Below, one piece after another: positions 27,232 through 35,154 of a stretch of DNA of 64,000 nt. The notes beneath the pieces are model-generated. The model was given only the letters and a program-made list of their open reading frames with translations, was not told the DNA's origin and did no database searches. A program made the position numbers and the translations under genes. The DNA lies in assembly GCF_019218285.1 (NCBI RefSeq), contig NZ_JAHUZG010000008.1, positions 62,001 to 126,000 on the forward strand, written 5' to 3'. Numbering within the stretch: position 1 is the first letter of the stretch; each line of letters starts with the position of its first letter. Source of the DNA: Antarctobacter sediminis (GTDB taxonomy: Bacteria; Pseudomonadota; Alphaproteobacteria; Rhodobacterales; Rhodobacteraceae).

Positions 27232-28257
27232 TCAAAGACCGCAATTGTACCGCGTGTGCACAAGGATCTGCGTCGGTGTCGGCGCAGAAGCCTGCCCTTC
27301 GGTCCAGTCGCGGATCCAGTTTACAGCCGCGCTCAACTCTTGGAAAAAGTCATGAGAGATCACGTAATCCATGATCCCCGCCTCAAGCAAAGCCTGCGAG
27401 TTCCGGGTCAACTCGTGCCCGACAAAGATCGTGTCCTGCGCGATGCCCGCCTCTTCCAGCGCCAGAGCGACCCCCCTGTTCGCGCCCGCCACGTTGTAGA
27501 CCGCCGCAGGGTGGCCGTGGGTTTCAAAGTATTTCAGCATCTGCTTGTGCGTGGTGTCCGGACGGTCATCCGAGATCAGGCGTTCTTCGATCCTCAGATG
27601 AGGGAAATCGCTGCGCAGGACACGGCGAAACCCCATCTCACGCTCTTGCTGGCTGCGAAAGGGTACCGACATGACCAACAAGATGTTGTTGCGCCGCTCC
27701 GGCAGGATCTGCCCGATCAGTTGAGCCGCCACACTGCCGGCGGCGTATTGGTCGTTGCCCACATAGACGGTGCGGCGCGAACTGGGCAGATCGGTGGTCA
27801 GACAAACCACGGGCACCCCCATGCCCACCAGTTTGCGGACCGCGCGATTGATGGCAGGATGTTCCCGCGCGATGATGACGGCCCCATCAGCGCGGGCGCC
27901 CTCTTCCTCGAATCGGCGGGCAAAGATGCCCGGATCAAGCAAGTCGGTGGACACGTAATGCCCCGAGACCTGAACCCCGGGAATCGAGCGATTCACCTGA
28001 TCCGCGGCCTGCGCCATGGCGCTGTTGAAGGTTTCACCAGACTCGCAAAACATCTTGATCTCAAAGAGTTCCGCCCCGCTTTCCTGCTCTTCCGTCAACT
28101 TTTCCAAGGCGGCCATTACCCGTTTCCGGGTCTTTTCGCGCACGCCCGGACGGTTGTTCAGCACACGGTCGACAGAGGCCGATCCGACCCCGGCGAGATC
28201 TGCGATCTCTTGGATTGTCGGCCCCTTCCAACGGGTTCTTGAAGATGAATCCATCAT
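27232..28257 (-). CDS. LacI-family transcriptional regulator (second), likely controller of the rhizopine-like operon
   Basis: A 341-residue LacI protein with helix-turn-helix TIQEIADLAGVGSASVDRVLNNRPG near residues 14-38 and a ribose-binding-like effector domain (VSGHYVSTDLLDPGIFARRFEEEGA, HPAAVYNVAGANRG). It is divergent from the 28643-37909 operon across a 385-nt region with two strong palindromes. Two adjacent ATG codons at 28257 and 28254 could both serve as start. It ends 17 nt from the convergent hydroxylase gene. Confidence 0.88.
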   Translation of the reverse strand: MMDSSSRTRWKGPTIQEIADLAGVGSASVDRVLNNRPGVREKTRKRVMAALEKLTEEQESGAELFEIKMFCESGETFNSAMAQAADQVNRSIPGVQVSGHYVSTDLLDPGIFARRFEEEGARADGAVIIAREHPAINRAVRKLVGMGVPVVCLTTDLPSSRRTVYVGNDQYAAGSVAAQLIGQILPERRNNILLVMSVPFRSQQEREMGFRRVLRSDFPHLRIEERLISDDRPDTTHKQMLKYFETHGHPAAVYNVAGANRGVALALEEAGIAQDTIFVGHELTRNSQALLEAGIMDYVISHDFFQELSAAVNWIRDWTEGQASAPTPTQILVHTRYNCGL

Positions 28258-28263
28258 GCAGCC

Positions 28264-28294
28264 CCAATTTTGATGCCAGAAACATCAAAATTGG
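28264..28294. promoter_or_regulatory. Candidate LacI operator: 12-bp inverted repeat
   Basis: CCAATTTTGATG and its exact complement CATCAAAATTGG flank a 7-nt spacer, just upstream of the LacI start at 28257. The position suits autorepression. The whole 28258-28642 gap has no gene; it holds this site, the palindrome at 28363, and the leader of the binding-protein gene. Confidence 0.55.
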
Positions 28295-28362
28295 TTTCCG
28301 ACCGCTTGGCAAGAAAATTCAACACTGTTCGCGCCGCATTTTTGGGCAATCGCCCGCTACTT

Positions 28363-28379
28363 TGATGCGAATCGCATCA
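28363..28379. promoter_or_regulatory. Candidate LacI operator: TGATGCGA-A-TCGCATCA palindrome
   Basis: Perfect 8-bp arms around a single central A, in the middle of the divergent region. It shares the TTTGATG/CATCA half-site with the inverted repeat at 28264-28294, so one LacI-type protein could bind both, with looping possible over about 90 bp. Confidence 0.55.
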
Positions 28380-28642
28380 GAATTTTCCACCGAAACCCTT
28401 TCCAGATGCGAAGCCAATCAGGATAATGAGGCCGCAAGTGGAGGAAATTGGCCCCAGCTTCCGGAGGGACCGCATCAGCGGTTGGAAGGCAGGGGCCGGG
28501 CAAACCAGACGAGCGAAACCAGCCAGTCGGCCCGCACCGGAAGCACGAACGTGTCGCCGGGCGTCTCGAAAGGCGTGCCGGCCGTTCAGGCCAATTTATG
28601 TCGAACCGTCGGACAGACGGGTATGCAGAGGAGGAAATCGAC

Positions 28643-29602
28643 ATGAAATTCACCAAGACCATCGCAGCGACGGCTGTCGCGACCCTGATGTCCACCGGCG
28701 CAATGGCGCAGGACATCGCCGTGATCGGCGGATCGGCCCAGGATGGCTTCTGGAACCTTGTCAAAAAGGGTGTCGATGACGCGACACTGGTCGTCGAGGC
28801 CAATGGCGGCACCGTCAACTACCTGCTGACCCAGAACTACGACAACTTTGGCCCCGACCTCGTGACTCTGATCGAACAGGCCGTTGCGCAGGGCGCGGAC
28901 GGTATCGCGATCCCGAACTGGATCCCCGAGTCCGAAACCCCGGCCCTGCAGGCTGCGGCAGAAAAAGGCGTCAAGATCATCTCTTACAACGCCGGTCAGA
29001 GCGAAATGGACAAGTACGACGCGCTCAACTACTTCGGCTCGGACGAGTATCTGGCCGGTGTCGCGGGCGGCAAATACATGGCCGAGCAAGGCGCGACGAA
29101 AATCCTGTGCCACATCCAGATCCCCGGCGCGATCAACCTTGAAACCCGCTGCAAGGGTGTCGAGGACGGTGCCAAGGACGCCGGTGCAGAGGTCTATATT
29201 CTGCGCGTTCCGGCCAACCTCGACGGTGACATGATCGGCACCTCGGAGGCCATCAAGGCGGAACTGATCGGTGACGGCGCGATCGACGCCGTCATCACCC
29301 TGGCCGCCTGGGCCTCCGATGCCGCGTCGTCGGCCATCGAGCAGCTGGGCAAGACCGACAGCGTCAAGCTGGGCACCTTCGACATGTCCGCGTCGGTCCT
29401 GAGCCGCATCGAAGGTGGCACCCAGACCATGGCGATCGACCAGCAGCCCTACCTTCAGGGTTTCCTGGCGACCTCGATGCTGTTCTCGAACCTGAAGTTC
29501 GGCACCGAACTGGCCACCAAGCCGGTTCTGACCGGCCCGGCCATCGTTGATGCATCGAACGTTGCGACCGCCATTGCCGGCGTGAAGCTGGGCGCGCGCT
29601 AA
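28643..29602 (+). CDS. Sugar/inositol-type ABC substrate-binding protein (MocB/FrcB-like)
   Basis: A 319-residue periplasmic binding protein of the ribose/fructose/inositol family. A Sec signal peptide (MKFTKTIAATAVATLMSTGAMA) should be cleaved before Gln-Asp at about residue 23. Family features are GGSAQDGFWNLVKKGVDDA, the IPNWIPESETPALQ strand-loop and NAGQSEMDKYDALNYFGSDEY. GAGGAGGAAATCGAC precedes ATG 28643; a longer open frame to 28448 would bury the signal peptide. It is the first gene of the ten-gene operon, and by context should bind an inositol- or inosamine-like ligand. Confidence 0.9.
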   Translation: MKFTKTIAATAVATLMSTGAMAQDIAVIGGSAQDGFWNLVKKGVDDATLVVEANGGTVNYLLTQNYDNFGPDLVTLIEQAVAQGADGIAIPNWIPESETPALQAAAEKGVKIISYNAGQSEMDKYDALNYFGSDEYLAGVAGGKYMAEQGATKILCHIQIPGAINLETRCKGVEDGAKDAGAEVYILRVPANLDGDMIGTSEAIKAELIGDGAIDAVITLAAWASDAASSAIEQLGKTDSVKLGTFDMSASVLSRIEGGTQTMAIDQQPYLQGFLATSMLFSNLKFGTELATKPVLTGPAIVDASNVATAIAGVKLGAR

Positions 29603-29617
29603 GCCGTCACTGAAAAA

Positions 29618-29642
29618 GACCCGGCCAGCCTTTGGCCGGGTC
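29618..29642 (+). terminator. Stem-loop after the binding-protein gene (partial terminator or stabiliser)
   Basis: GACCCGGCCA (29618-29627) pairs with TGGCCGGGTC (29633-29642) over a 5-nt loop, 16 nt after the stop codon. Only a short CCCCCTT follows, so readthrough to the permease is expected. It is the third stem-loop of this kind placed right after a binding-protein gene in the window. Confidence 0.6.
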
Positions 29643-29698
29643 CCCCTTGGCTCACCCGCGACCGGGTTAGAGCCGCACCCCATCAGGAGCCAGCCCAA

Positions 29699-30754
29699 AT
29701 GACCGATACGTCTTCCACCAGTGGTTCGGGGGAAACGCCAAAAGCCGAAGAAATGTCGGCGGGCTTTTCCTTCGGTGATTTTCTGCGCAGCCCGGCAGCC
29801 GGTGCTCTCATGGGCTTTGTCGTTGTCTTCTGCGTCTTTGCAGTCTTTGGCTTCAGCCGCAATTTCCTGTCCATCCCGGGCGTGACCACGTGGGTGAACT
29901 TTGCCTCTCTGGTCGGGATCATTGCCATTCCCGTCGGTTTTCTGATGATCGCGGGCGAGCTCGACATTTCGACCGGCGCGGTTCTGCCTGCGGGTGCAAT
30001 GACGGTGGCCATCGTGTCCGGCCATTATGACCTTCCGGTCCTCGTTGGCATTCTGGCGGCGCTTGGCGTCGGCGCTCTGGTCGGCTTTATCAACGGGTTC
30101 ATCGTAACCCGGACCGAAGTGCCGTCGTTCATCGTGACGCTGGCCACGCTCTTTGCGGTTGCCGGTCTGACGCTGTACCTGTCGATCCTGTTCATCAACA
30201 ACACCAACTCTTTCTACCATGCGCCGGACTGGGCCAAATCGCTCTTTGGCGGCAAAGTCTATGGTTTCAACTCGTCGGTCTTCTGGTGGCTGGCGCTGGT
30301 GGCGGCGTTCTATTTCTTTCTGCACAAGTCGCCCAAGGGGTCCTGGGTCTTTGCCCTTGGCGGAGATCAGGAAAGCGCGCGGAATGCCGGTATCCCGGTG
30401 CGCAAGCTGAAAATCAGCCTGTTCATGCTTTGCTCGACCTGCGCGGCCTTTGCCGGGGCGCTTCAGGTGATCACCTTCAACTCGGCCACCAGCCAGGCGA
30501 ACTTTGGCCTGATCTTCAATACTATCATCTCGGTTGTGGTCGGCGGTGTGCTGCTGACGGGCGGGTTCGGCACGGTCATGGGCATCGTCTTTGGCGTGCT
30601 GACCCTGTCCATCGTGACGCAGGCCATCGGTTTTACCGAGATCGACCGCAACCTGTCGTTCCTCATCATCGGTGTGATGCTTCTGATCGCGGTCCTGATG
30701 AATGACACTTTCCGTAACCTGGCGACCAGCTGGTCGACCTCGAAGAAGAAGTGA
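29699..30754 (+). CDS. Sugar ABC transporter permease (FrcC-like)
   Basis: A 351-residue BPD_transp_2 permease with about ten membrane helices. The family loop appears as GELDISTGAVLPAGAMT, and NSATSQANFGLIFNTIISVVVGG marks the later translocation segment. The order binding protein-permease-single ATPase matches frcBCA of rhizobia, but does not settle the sugar. It overlaps the frame of the following ATPase leader by a few bases only; the stop at 30754 is 11 nt before that ATG. Confidence 0.9.
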   Translation: MTDTSSTSGSGETPKAEEMSAGFSFGDFLRSPAAGALMGFVVVFCVFAVFGFSRNFLSIPGVTTWVNFASLVGIIAIPVGFLMIAGELDISTGAVLPAGAMTVAIVSGHYDLPVLVGILAALGVGALVGFINGFIVTRTEVPSFIVTLATLFAVAGLTLYLSILFINNTNSFYHAPDWAKSLFGGKVYGFNSSVFWWLALVAAFYFFLHKSPKGSWVFALGGDQESARNAGIPVRKLKISLFMLCSTCAAFAGALQVITFNSATSQANFGLIFNTIISVVVGGVLLTGGFGTVMGIVFGVLTLSIVTQAIGFTEIDRNLSFLIIGVMLLIAVLMNDTFRNLATSWSTSKKK

Positions 30755-30765
30755 GGAGACAGACC

Positions 30766-31590
30766 ATGTCTGACAAGAAACCCGTCCTCGAACTCCGCAA
30801 GGTCGACAAAAGCTTTGGCCCGATCGACGTGCTCCACGAAATCAGTCTCAAGGTGAGCGAGGGCGAAGTGCTCTGCTTGCTGGGGGACAACGGTGCCGGG
30901 AAGTCCACCCTGATCAAGACCTTGGCCGGGGTTCATCAGCCAACACGCGGCGAGATCCTGATGGATGGGACACCGACGTCCTTCTCCAGCCCGCGCGAGG
31001 CGCAGAGCCGCGGCATCGCCACGGTGCACCAGTTCGGCGGGACCTACCCGCTGATGTCGGTCGGTCGCAATTTCTTCATGGGAGTCGAGCCGACCAAGGG
31101 CGTTGGTCCGTTCAAGGTCTTCGACCGCGCCAAGGCCAACCGCATCGCGGTGGAAGAGGTCCAGAAGATGGGCATCACCCGGATCACCGATGGCGACCGT
31201 CTGGTTGGCGGCCTGTCAGGCGGCGAACGTCAATCGCTGGCCATTGCGCGCGCTGTCTATTTCGGTGCCCGCGTCCTGATCCTTGACGAACCCACCGCCG
31301 CGCTGGGGGTGAAACAGGCCGCCCACGTGCTGCGTATCGTGAACGAGGCCAAGCGGCGCGGGCTGGCGGTGATCTTCATCACCCACCAAGTCATGCACGC
31401 CATGGCCGTAGGCGATCACTTTGCCGTCCTGATCCGGGGGGCCATCGCCGCCGATTTCCGCAAGGGCGAAAAGACCCGTGAGGAAATCGCCGATCTTATG
31501 GCGGGGGGCGAAAGCATGGCCGATCTCGAGGCCAATATCGAAGGTTACATGGATACCCACGACGGCCACGTGCCGCCCCCGGCCCATTGA
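30766..31590 (+). CDS. Sugar ABC transporter ATPase, single domain (FrcA-like)
   Basis: A 274-residue ATPase with one nucleotide-binding domain: Walker A GDNGAGKST, signature LSGGERQS, Walker B VLILDEPTAALG and switch His in FITHQV. Most ribose-type importers use a 500-residue double ATPase; single-domain forms such as FrcA work as homodimers. The Q-loop region reads TVHQFGGTYPLMSVGRNFFMG, with VHQFG where a more usual form is V.Q, so the permease contact may be altered. The start at 30766 follows GTGAGGAGACAGACC. The C-terminus ends in a His/Pro-rich HDGHVPPPAH. Confidence 0.9.
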   Translation: MSDKKPVLELRKVDKSFGPIDVLHEISLKVSEGEVLCLLGDNGAGKSTLIKTLAGVHQPTRGEILMDGTPTSFSSPREAQSRGIATVHQFGGTYPLMSVGRNFFMGVEPTKGVGPFKVFDRAKANRIAVEEVQKMGITRITDGDRLVGGLSGGERQSLAIARAVYFGARVLILDEPTAALGVKQAAHVLRIVNEAKRRGLAVIFITHQVMHAMAVGDHFAVLIRGAIAADFRKGEKTREEIADLMAGGESMADLEANIEGYMDTHDGHVPPPAH

Positions 31591-31624
31591 ACCTTTACAA
31601 GGGTCGATCGCCCGCGCGGCGTTT

Positions 31625-31646
31625 GGCCCGCCCTTCCTTGCGGGCC
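31625..31646 (+). terminator. Stem-loop between importer and dehydrogenase genes
   Basis: GGCCCGC (31625-31631) pairs with GCGGGCC (31640-31646) across an 8-nt loop and is followed by TTTG. It may lower readthrough from transport genes into the catabolic genes. The 92-nt gap holds nothing else that is recognisable. Confidence 0.45.
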
Positions 31647-31682
31647 TTTGCCCAAAGACTTCCAGCCAAGACGGAGCAAGAC

Positions 31683-32708
31683 ATGAGCATTCGCATCGCG
31701 GTGATCGGCGCGGGCCTGATGGGGGCCGATCACGCAAGGATCGTGGCAGAGGACCTGCCCGGTGCCACCCTTCAGGTGATCTGCGACATGGATGAGGTAC
31801 GCGCGCGTTCCGTCGCCGATGACCTGGGCGCGGTTGATGTTTCGACTTCTCCCGAGGGCGCCATCGCCCGCGACGACGTGGATGCGGTCATCATTGCAAG
31901 CCCGGATTTCACCCATGCGCCCCTGTCCAAGGCCTGCATCACGGCGGGCAAGCGTGTTCTGTGCGAAAAGCCGCTGTCGCAATCGCCCACCGAATGCATC
32001 GAGGTCATGCAGGCCGAAGCGGCCGCTGGCGCGAAATTCGTGATGCTGGGCTTCATGCGCCGCTACGATCAGTCCTATGTCGAGATGAAGGATGCCCTGT
32101 CCAAGGGGTCCCTTGGCCGCGCGCTGATGATGCACAACTTTCACCGCAACGTGGAAACGCCCGCCTCCGATTTCACCGGCGCCATGGCGATCACCAACTC
32201 TGCCCCGCATGAATTCGACGTGGTCCGGCACGTGCTGGGCTGCGAATACCGCGCGATTTCCGCCTATCAGCCCAAACGCTCTGACAGTGTTGTGGCCCCG
32301 GTGGTCATGGTGCTGGAAACCGATGACGACCAGCTTGTGACCATCGAGGTCAATAACAATGCCGCCTACGGCTATGACGTGCGCGCCGAACTGGTGGGCG
32401 AAGCGGGGTCCATCGCCATGAACAACGTGGCCTACACCCGCACCGACATGAAACTGGCCTCCAGCACCCGGTACGATGCCGACTGGCGCGGCCGCTATCA
32501 CGAAGCCTACGTGCGTCAGAACCGCGACTTTCTGCGTTTTGTCGAAACCGGCGTATTCCCGGAAACCGCGTCGGACTGCTGGGACGGCTATTGCGCCGCA
32601 CAGGTTGCACAGACCGGAGTCAAGGCGCTGGAAACAGGTCAGAAATGCGCGGTCGACATGATCGCAAAACCAGAATTTTATATGACAGGCAAAGGGATCA
32701 CGGCATGA
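31683..32708 (+). CDS. mocA: Gfo/Idh/MocA-family dehydrogenase, MocA/IolG-like
   Basis: A 341-residue NAD(P)-dependent dehydrogenase acting on an inositol- or inosamine-type ring. The Rossmann fold starts with VIGAGLMGADHA; the family EKP motif is in LCEKPLSQSP with the catalytic-site lysine, and the C-terminal substrate domain includes NFHRNVETPAS and NSAPHEFDVVRHVLG with the conserved Asp/His pair. MocA oxidises or interconverts scyllo-inosamine in rhizopine degradation; IolG oxidises myo-inositol. Which one applies cannot be decided here. Its stop overlaps the next start as ATGA. Confidence 0.8.
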   Translation: MSIRIAVIGAGLMGADHARIVAEDLPGATLQVICDMDEVRARSVADDLGAVDVSTSPEGAIARDDVDAVIIASPDFTHAPLSKACITAGKRVLCEKPLSQSPTECIEVMQAEAAAGAKFVMLGFMRRYDQSYVEMKDALSKGSLGRALMMHNFHRNVETPASDFTGAMAITNSAPHEFDVVRHVLGCEYRAISAYQPKRSDSVVAPVVMVLETDDDQLVTIEVNNNAAYGYDVRAELVGEAGSIAMNNVAYTRTDMKLASSTRYDADWRGRYHEAYVRQNRDFLRFVETGVFPETASDCWDGYCAAQVAQTGVKALETGQKCAVDMIAKPEFYMTGKGITA

Positions 32709-33664
32709 AACTTGGCTTTGTCTCTGACAGCCTTGGCGCGATGTCACTGGATGACATGCTGGCCAATGCCCAGCGCATGGGCGTCTCCGGCATCGAGGTG
32801 AACACCTGCGGCTGGTCCACTGCGCCGCATTTCCCGCTGTCTGAAATGCTGGGCAACGGTGCCGCGCAAAAGGCGTTCCAACGGAAATTCGCGGATCACG
32901 GGCTCGAGATCATCTCGCTCAACGCCAATGGCAACCCGCTGCACCCTACCGATCCGTCACAGGGGCAGGGTCTGCGCGATACGATCCGCGTCGCGGGCGA
33001 AATGGGGATCAAGACGGTCTGCACCATGTCCGGTCTGCCCGCGGGCAGCGCCAAGGACACGATGCCAAACTGGGTCGTATCCAGCTGGCCACCGGAAACG
33101 CAGGAAATCCTGCGCTACCAGTGGGAGGAAAAACTGATCCCCTTCTGGACCGAGATCGTGGCCCTTGCGCAGGAAAGCGGCGTCGAGAAAATCGCGCTGG
33201 AACTGCATGGCAATCAGGTCGTCTACAACGTCCCGTCCCTGTTCAAACTGCGTCAGGCCGTGGGGCCGACCATCGGCGCAAACCTTGATCCCAGCCACCT
33301 GATGTGGATGGGCGCCGATCCCCTGATCGCCGCCGAGGCCCTGGGCGAGGCCGTCTATCACGTCCATGCCAAGGACACCTTTCTGAACGCTCCGGTGCAG
33401 GCGACGACCTCTTTGCTGGAAAACGGCTCGCTGATGGATATTCCCGCGCGCAGCTGGTCCTATATCACGCTGGGTTTCGGCCATGGCGAGGAATGGTGGC
33501 GGCAGTTCTGTTACCGCCTGAAAATGGCCGGCTACGACGGCTGGCTGTCGATCGAACATGAAGACGTTCTGCTGAACTCTCTGGAAGGGTTGGAAAAATC
33601 CGTGACCCTTCTGCAAAACGTCATGCCCTCAGCTCCGGCCGATTTCAAACCGCAGGAGATCTAG
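32705..33664 (+). CDS. mocC: TIM-barrel sugar isomerase/epimerase, MocC/IolE-like
   Basis: A 319-residue xylose-isomerase-like barrel (AP endonuclease 2 family). The start MKLGFVSDSLGAMSLDDMLANAQRMG, the conserved IALELHGNQVVYNVPSLFKL and NLDPSHLMWMG carry the Glu/Asp/His metal ligands expected of the family, with a late IEHED. MocC of rhizobia and the inosose dehydratase IolE belong here. It is translationally coupled to the preceding dehydrogenase (ATGA) and separated by 4 nt from the desaturase-like gene. Confidence 0.78.
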   Translation: MKLGFVSDSLGAMSLDDMLANAQRMGVSGIEVNTCGWSTAPHFPLSEMLGNGAAQKAFQRKFADHGLEIISLNANGNPLHPTDPSQGQGLRDTIRVAGEMGIKTVCTMSGLPAGSAKDTMPNWVVSSWPPETQEILRYQWEEKLIPFWTEIVALAQESGVEKIALELHGNQVVYNVPSLFKLRQAVGPTIGANLDPSHLMWMGADPLIAAEALGEAVYHVHAKDTFLNAPVQATTSLLENGSLMDIPARSWSYITLGFGHGEEWWRQFCYRLKMAGYDGWLSIEHEDVLLNSLEGLEKSVTLLQNVMPSAPADFKPQEI

Positions 33665-33668
33665 GCAA

Positions 33669-34733
33669 ATGCCCCGCGACTACAGCCTGACCGGACCGGA
33701 CGCCCAGCGCGCCGTCGCTGACGGGCTGGTGACCGAGGATTGGTATCGCACGCCCATCGACCGCAAGGCGATGAAGGCGCTGATGAAACGGGCGGATCAG
33801 CCTGCCATCCGCGACACCCTGATCCTCTTCGGTCTCATGGCTGGGTTCGCGGGCACGGCCATTGCGCTGATGCCGTCGTGGTGGGCGCTGCCTTTCTGGC
33901 TGGCTTACGGCGTCTTGTATGGATCGGCCATGGACTCACGCTGGCATGAATGCGGGCACGGAACCGCCTTCAAGACGCGCTGGATGAACAAGGCGGTCTA
34001 TCAGGTCGCCTGTTTCTGCATGATCCGCGACCCGTGGTGCTGGAAATACAGCCATGCGCGGCACCACTCGGATACGATCATCGTCGGGCGCGATCCGGAA
34101 ATCGCCATCATGCGGCCGGTCGTGGCGTTGCGCGTGGCCTCGAACCTCATCGGGCTGGTGGACGTGCCCGACGGGCTGCGCCGCATGGTCGTCCATGCCT
34201 CGGGCCGGATGCTGGCGGATGAAAAAACCTATGTAGAAGCGGTCTTTTACCCCAAGACCTATCTGACCGCGCGCATCTGGCTGGCGATCTACGCGCTGAC
34301 GGTCCTTGCCGCCCTTGCCCTCCAGTCGTGGATCCCGCTGCTGCTGATCGGCCTGCCCCGCCTCTACGGGTGCTGGCACATGGTCATGACCGGCTGGCTG
34401 CAACATGGCGGGCTGACCGACAATGCGCTGGATCACCGGCTGAACAGCCGCACGGTCTACATGAATCCGGTCAGCCGGTTCATCTACTGGAACATGAACT
34501 ATCACGTGGAACACCACATGTTCCCGCTGGTGCCCTACTACCGCCTGCCGGAACTGCACAAGGTCTGCGCCGATGACTTCCCGGCGCCCAACCGCTCGAT
34601 CCTCGACGGTTTCGCCGAGATGCTGCCCGCCCTCTGGCGGCAGCGCACCGACCCGGATTTCTACCTGCGCCGCCCGCTTCCCGCGACGGCAAACCCCTAC
34701 CACGACGGCCCCCGCCCCAACCCGGCGGCCTGA
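33669..34733 (+). CDS. mocD: Membrane fatty-acid-desaturase-like oxygenase, MocD-like
   Basis: A 354-residue membrane di-iron protein with the three classical histidine boxes: HECGH at 93-97, HARHH at 129-133 and HVEHH at 279-283, between hydrophobic stretches at about 48-90 and 215-245. In rhizobia MocD acts with ferredoxin MocE and reductase MocF to remove the O-methyl group of methyl-scyllo-inosamine. The adjacent Rieske gene and the surrounding mocA/mocC-like genes support the same role here, which is inference from context. A lipid desaturase remains possible. It lies 4 nt after the TIM-barrel gene. Confidence 0.8.
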   Translation: MPRDYSLTGPDAQRAVADGLVTEDWYRTPIDRKAMKALMKRADQPAIRDTLILFGLMAGFAGTAIALMPSWWALPFWLAYGVLYGSAMDSRWHECGHGTAFKTRWMNKAVYQVACFCMIRDPWCWKYSHARHHSDTIIVGRDPEIAIMRPVVALRVASNLIGLVDVPDGLRRMVVHASGRMLADEKTYVEAVFYPKTYLTARIWLAIYALTVLAALALQSWIPLLLIGLPRLYGCWHMVMTGWLQHGGLTDNALDHRLNSRTVYMNPVSRFIYWNMNYHVEHHMFPLVPYYRLPELHKVCADDFPAPNRSILDGFAEMLPALWRQRTDPDFYLRRPLPATANPYHDGPRPNPAA

Positions 34734-34752
34734 TCTAGAAAGGAGCCCCCAA

Positions 34753-35064
34753 ATGGCTGAATGGATTGATGCCTGCGCCCTTGATGACGTCGACGCCGAA
34801 GACGTGATCCGCTTTGACCACGGCCAGCGGACCTTTGTCATCGTCCGCGACCATCAGGACAATTACTATTGCACCGACGGGCTGTGCACGCATGAGGACG
34901 TGCACCTTGAGGACGGGCTGGTGGTCGAGGCGACCATCGAATGCCCCAAGCACTCCTCGATCTTCGACTGCACCTCGGGCGAGGTCGAAACGCCCCCTGC
35001 CTGCGAGAACCTGCACACCTATCCCACCAAGGTCGAAAACGGCCGCGTCTTCGTCGAAATCTGA
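34753..35064 (+). CDS. mocE: Rieske-type [2Fe-2S] ferredoxin, MocE-like
   Basis: A 103-residue soluble electron carrier. The cluster ligands are seen in CTHEDVHLEDG (C-x-H) and CPKHSSIFD (C-x2-H), spaced as in bacterial Rieske ferredoxins of the MocE/NirD kind. The ATG at 34753 follows AAAGGAGCCCCCAA. It is placed 19 nt behind the desaturase-like gene and most likely feeds electrons to it. The reductase (MocF) expected to follow is missing, so another cellular reductase must serve. Confidence 0.87.
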   Translation: MAEWIDACALDDVDAEDVIRFDHGQRTFVIVRDHQDNYYCTDGLCTHEDVHLEDGLVVEATIECPKHSSIFDCTSGEVETPPACENLHTYPTKVENGRVFVEI

Positions 35065-35072
35065 TCCGCCGC

Positions 35073-35093
35073 GCCCCGGACCTGATCCGGGGC
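35073..35093. repeat. Small intergenic palindrome (REP-like), copy 1
   Basis: GCCCCGGA and TCCGGGGC form an 8-bp stem with a CCTGA loop. It is the first of four related palindromes in two gaps of the operon (see 35112, 36775, 36819), with CCCGG(A/G)-loop-(T/C)CCGGG arms. Confidence 0.6.
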
Positions 35094-35111
35094 CCATGCC
35101 CCACCCAAGAG

Positions 35112-35132
35112 GTCCCGGGTCAAGCCCGGGAC
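35112..35132. repeat. Small intergenic palindrome (REP-like), copy 2
   Basis: GTCCCGGG and CCCGGGAC with a TCAAG loop, 19 nt after copy 1 in the same gap. The TCAAG loop recurs in the copy at 36819. Confidence 0.6.
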
Positions 35133-35154
35133 AGGCATCACAAGAGACACACCT

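Noticed and set aside
28643-31590. Naming the importer frcBCA (fructose)
   Set aside because: Gene order and the single-domain ATPase fit, but the downstream genes are inositol/inosamine-type and no fructokinase is present.
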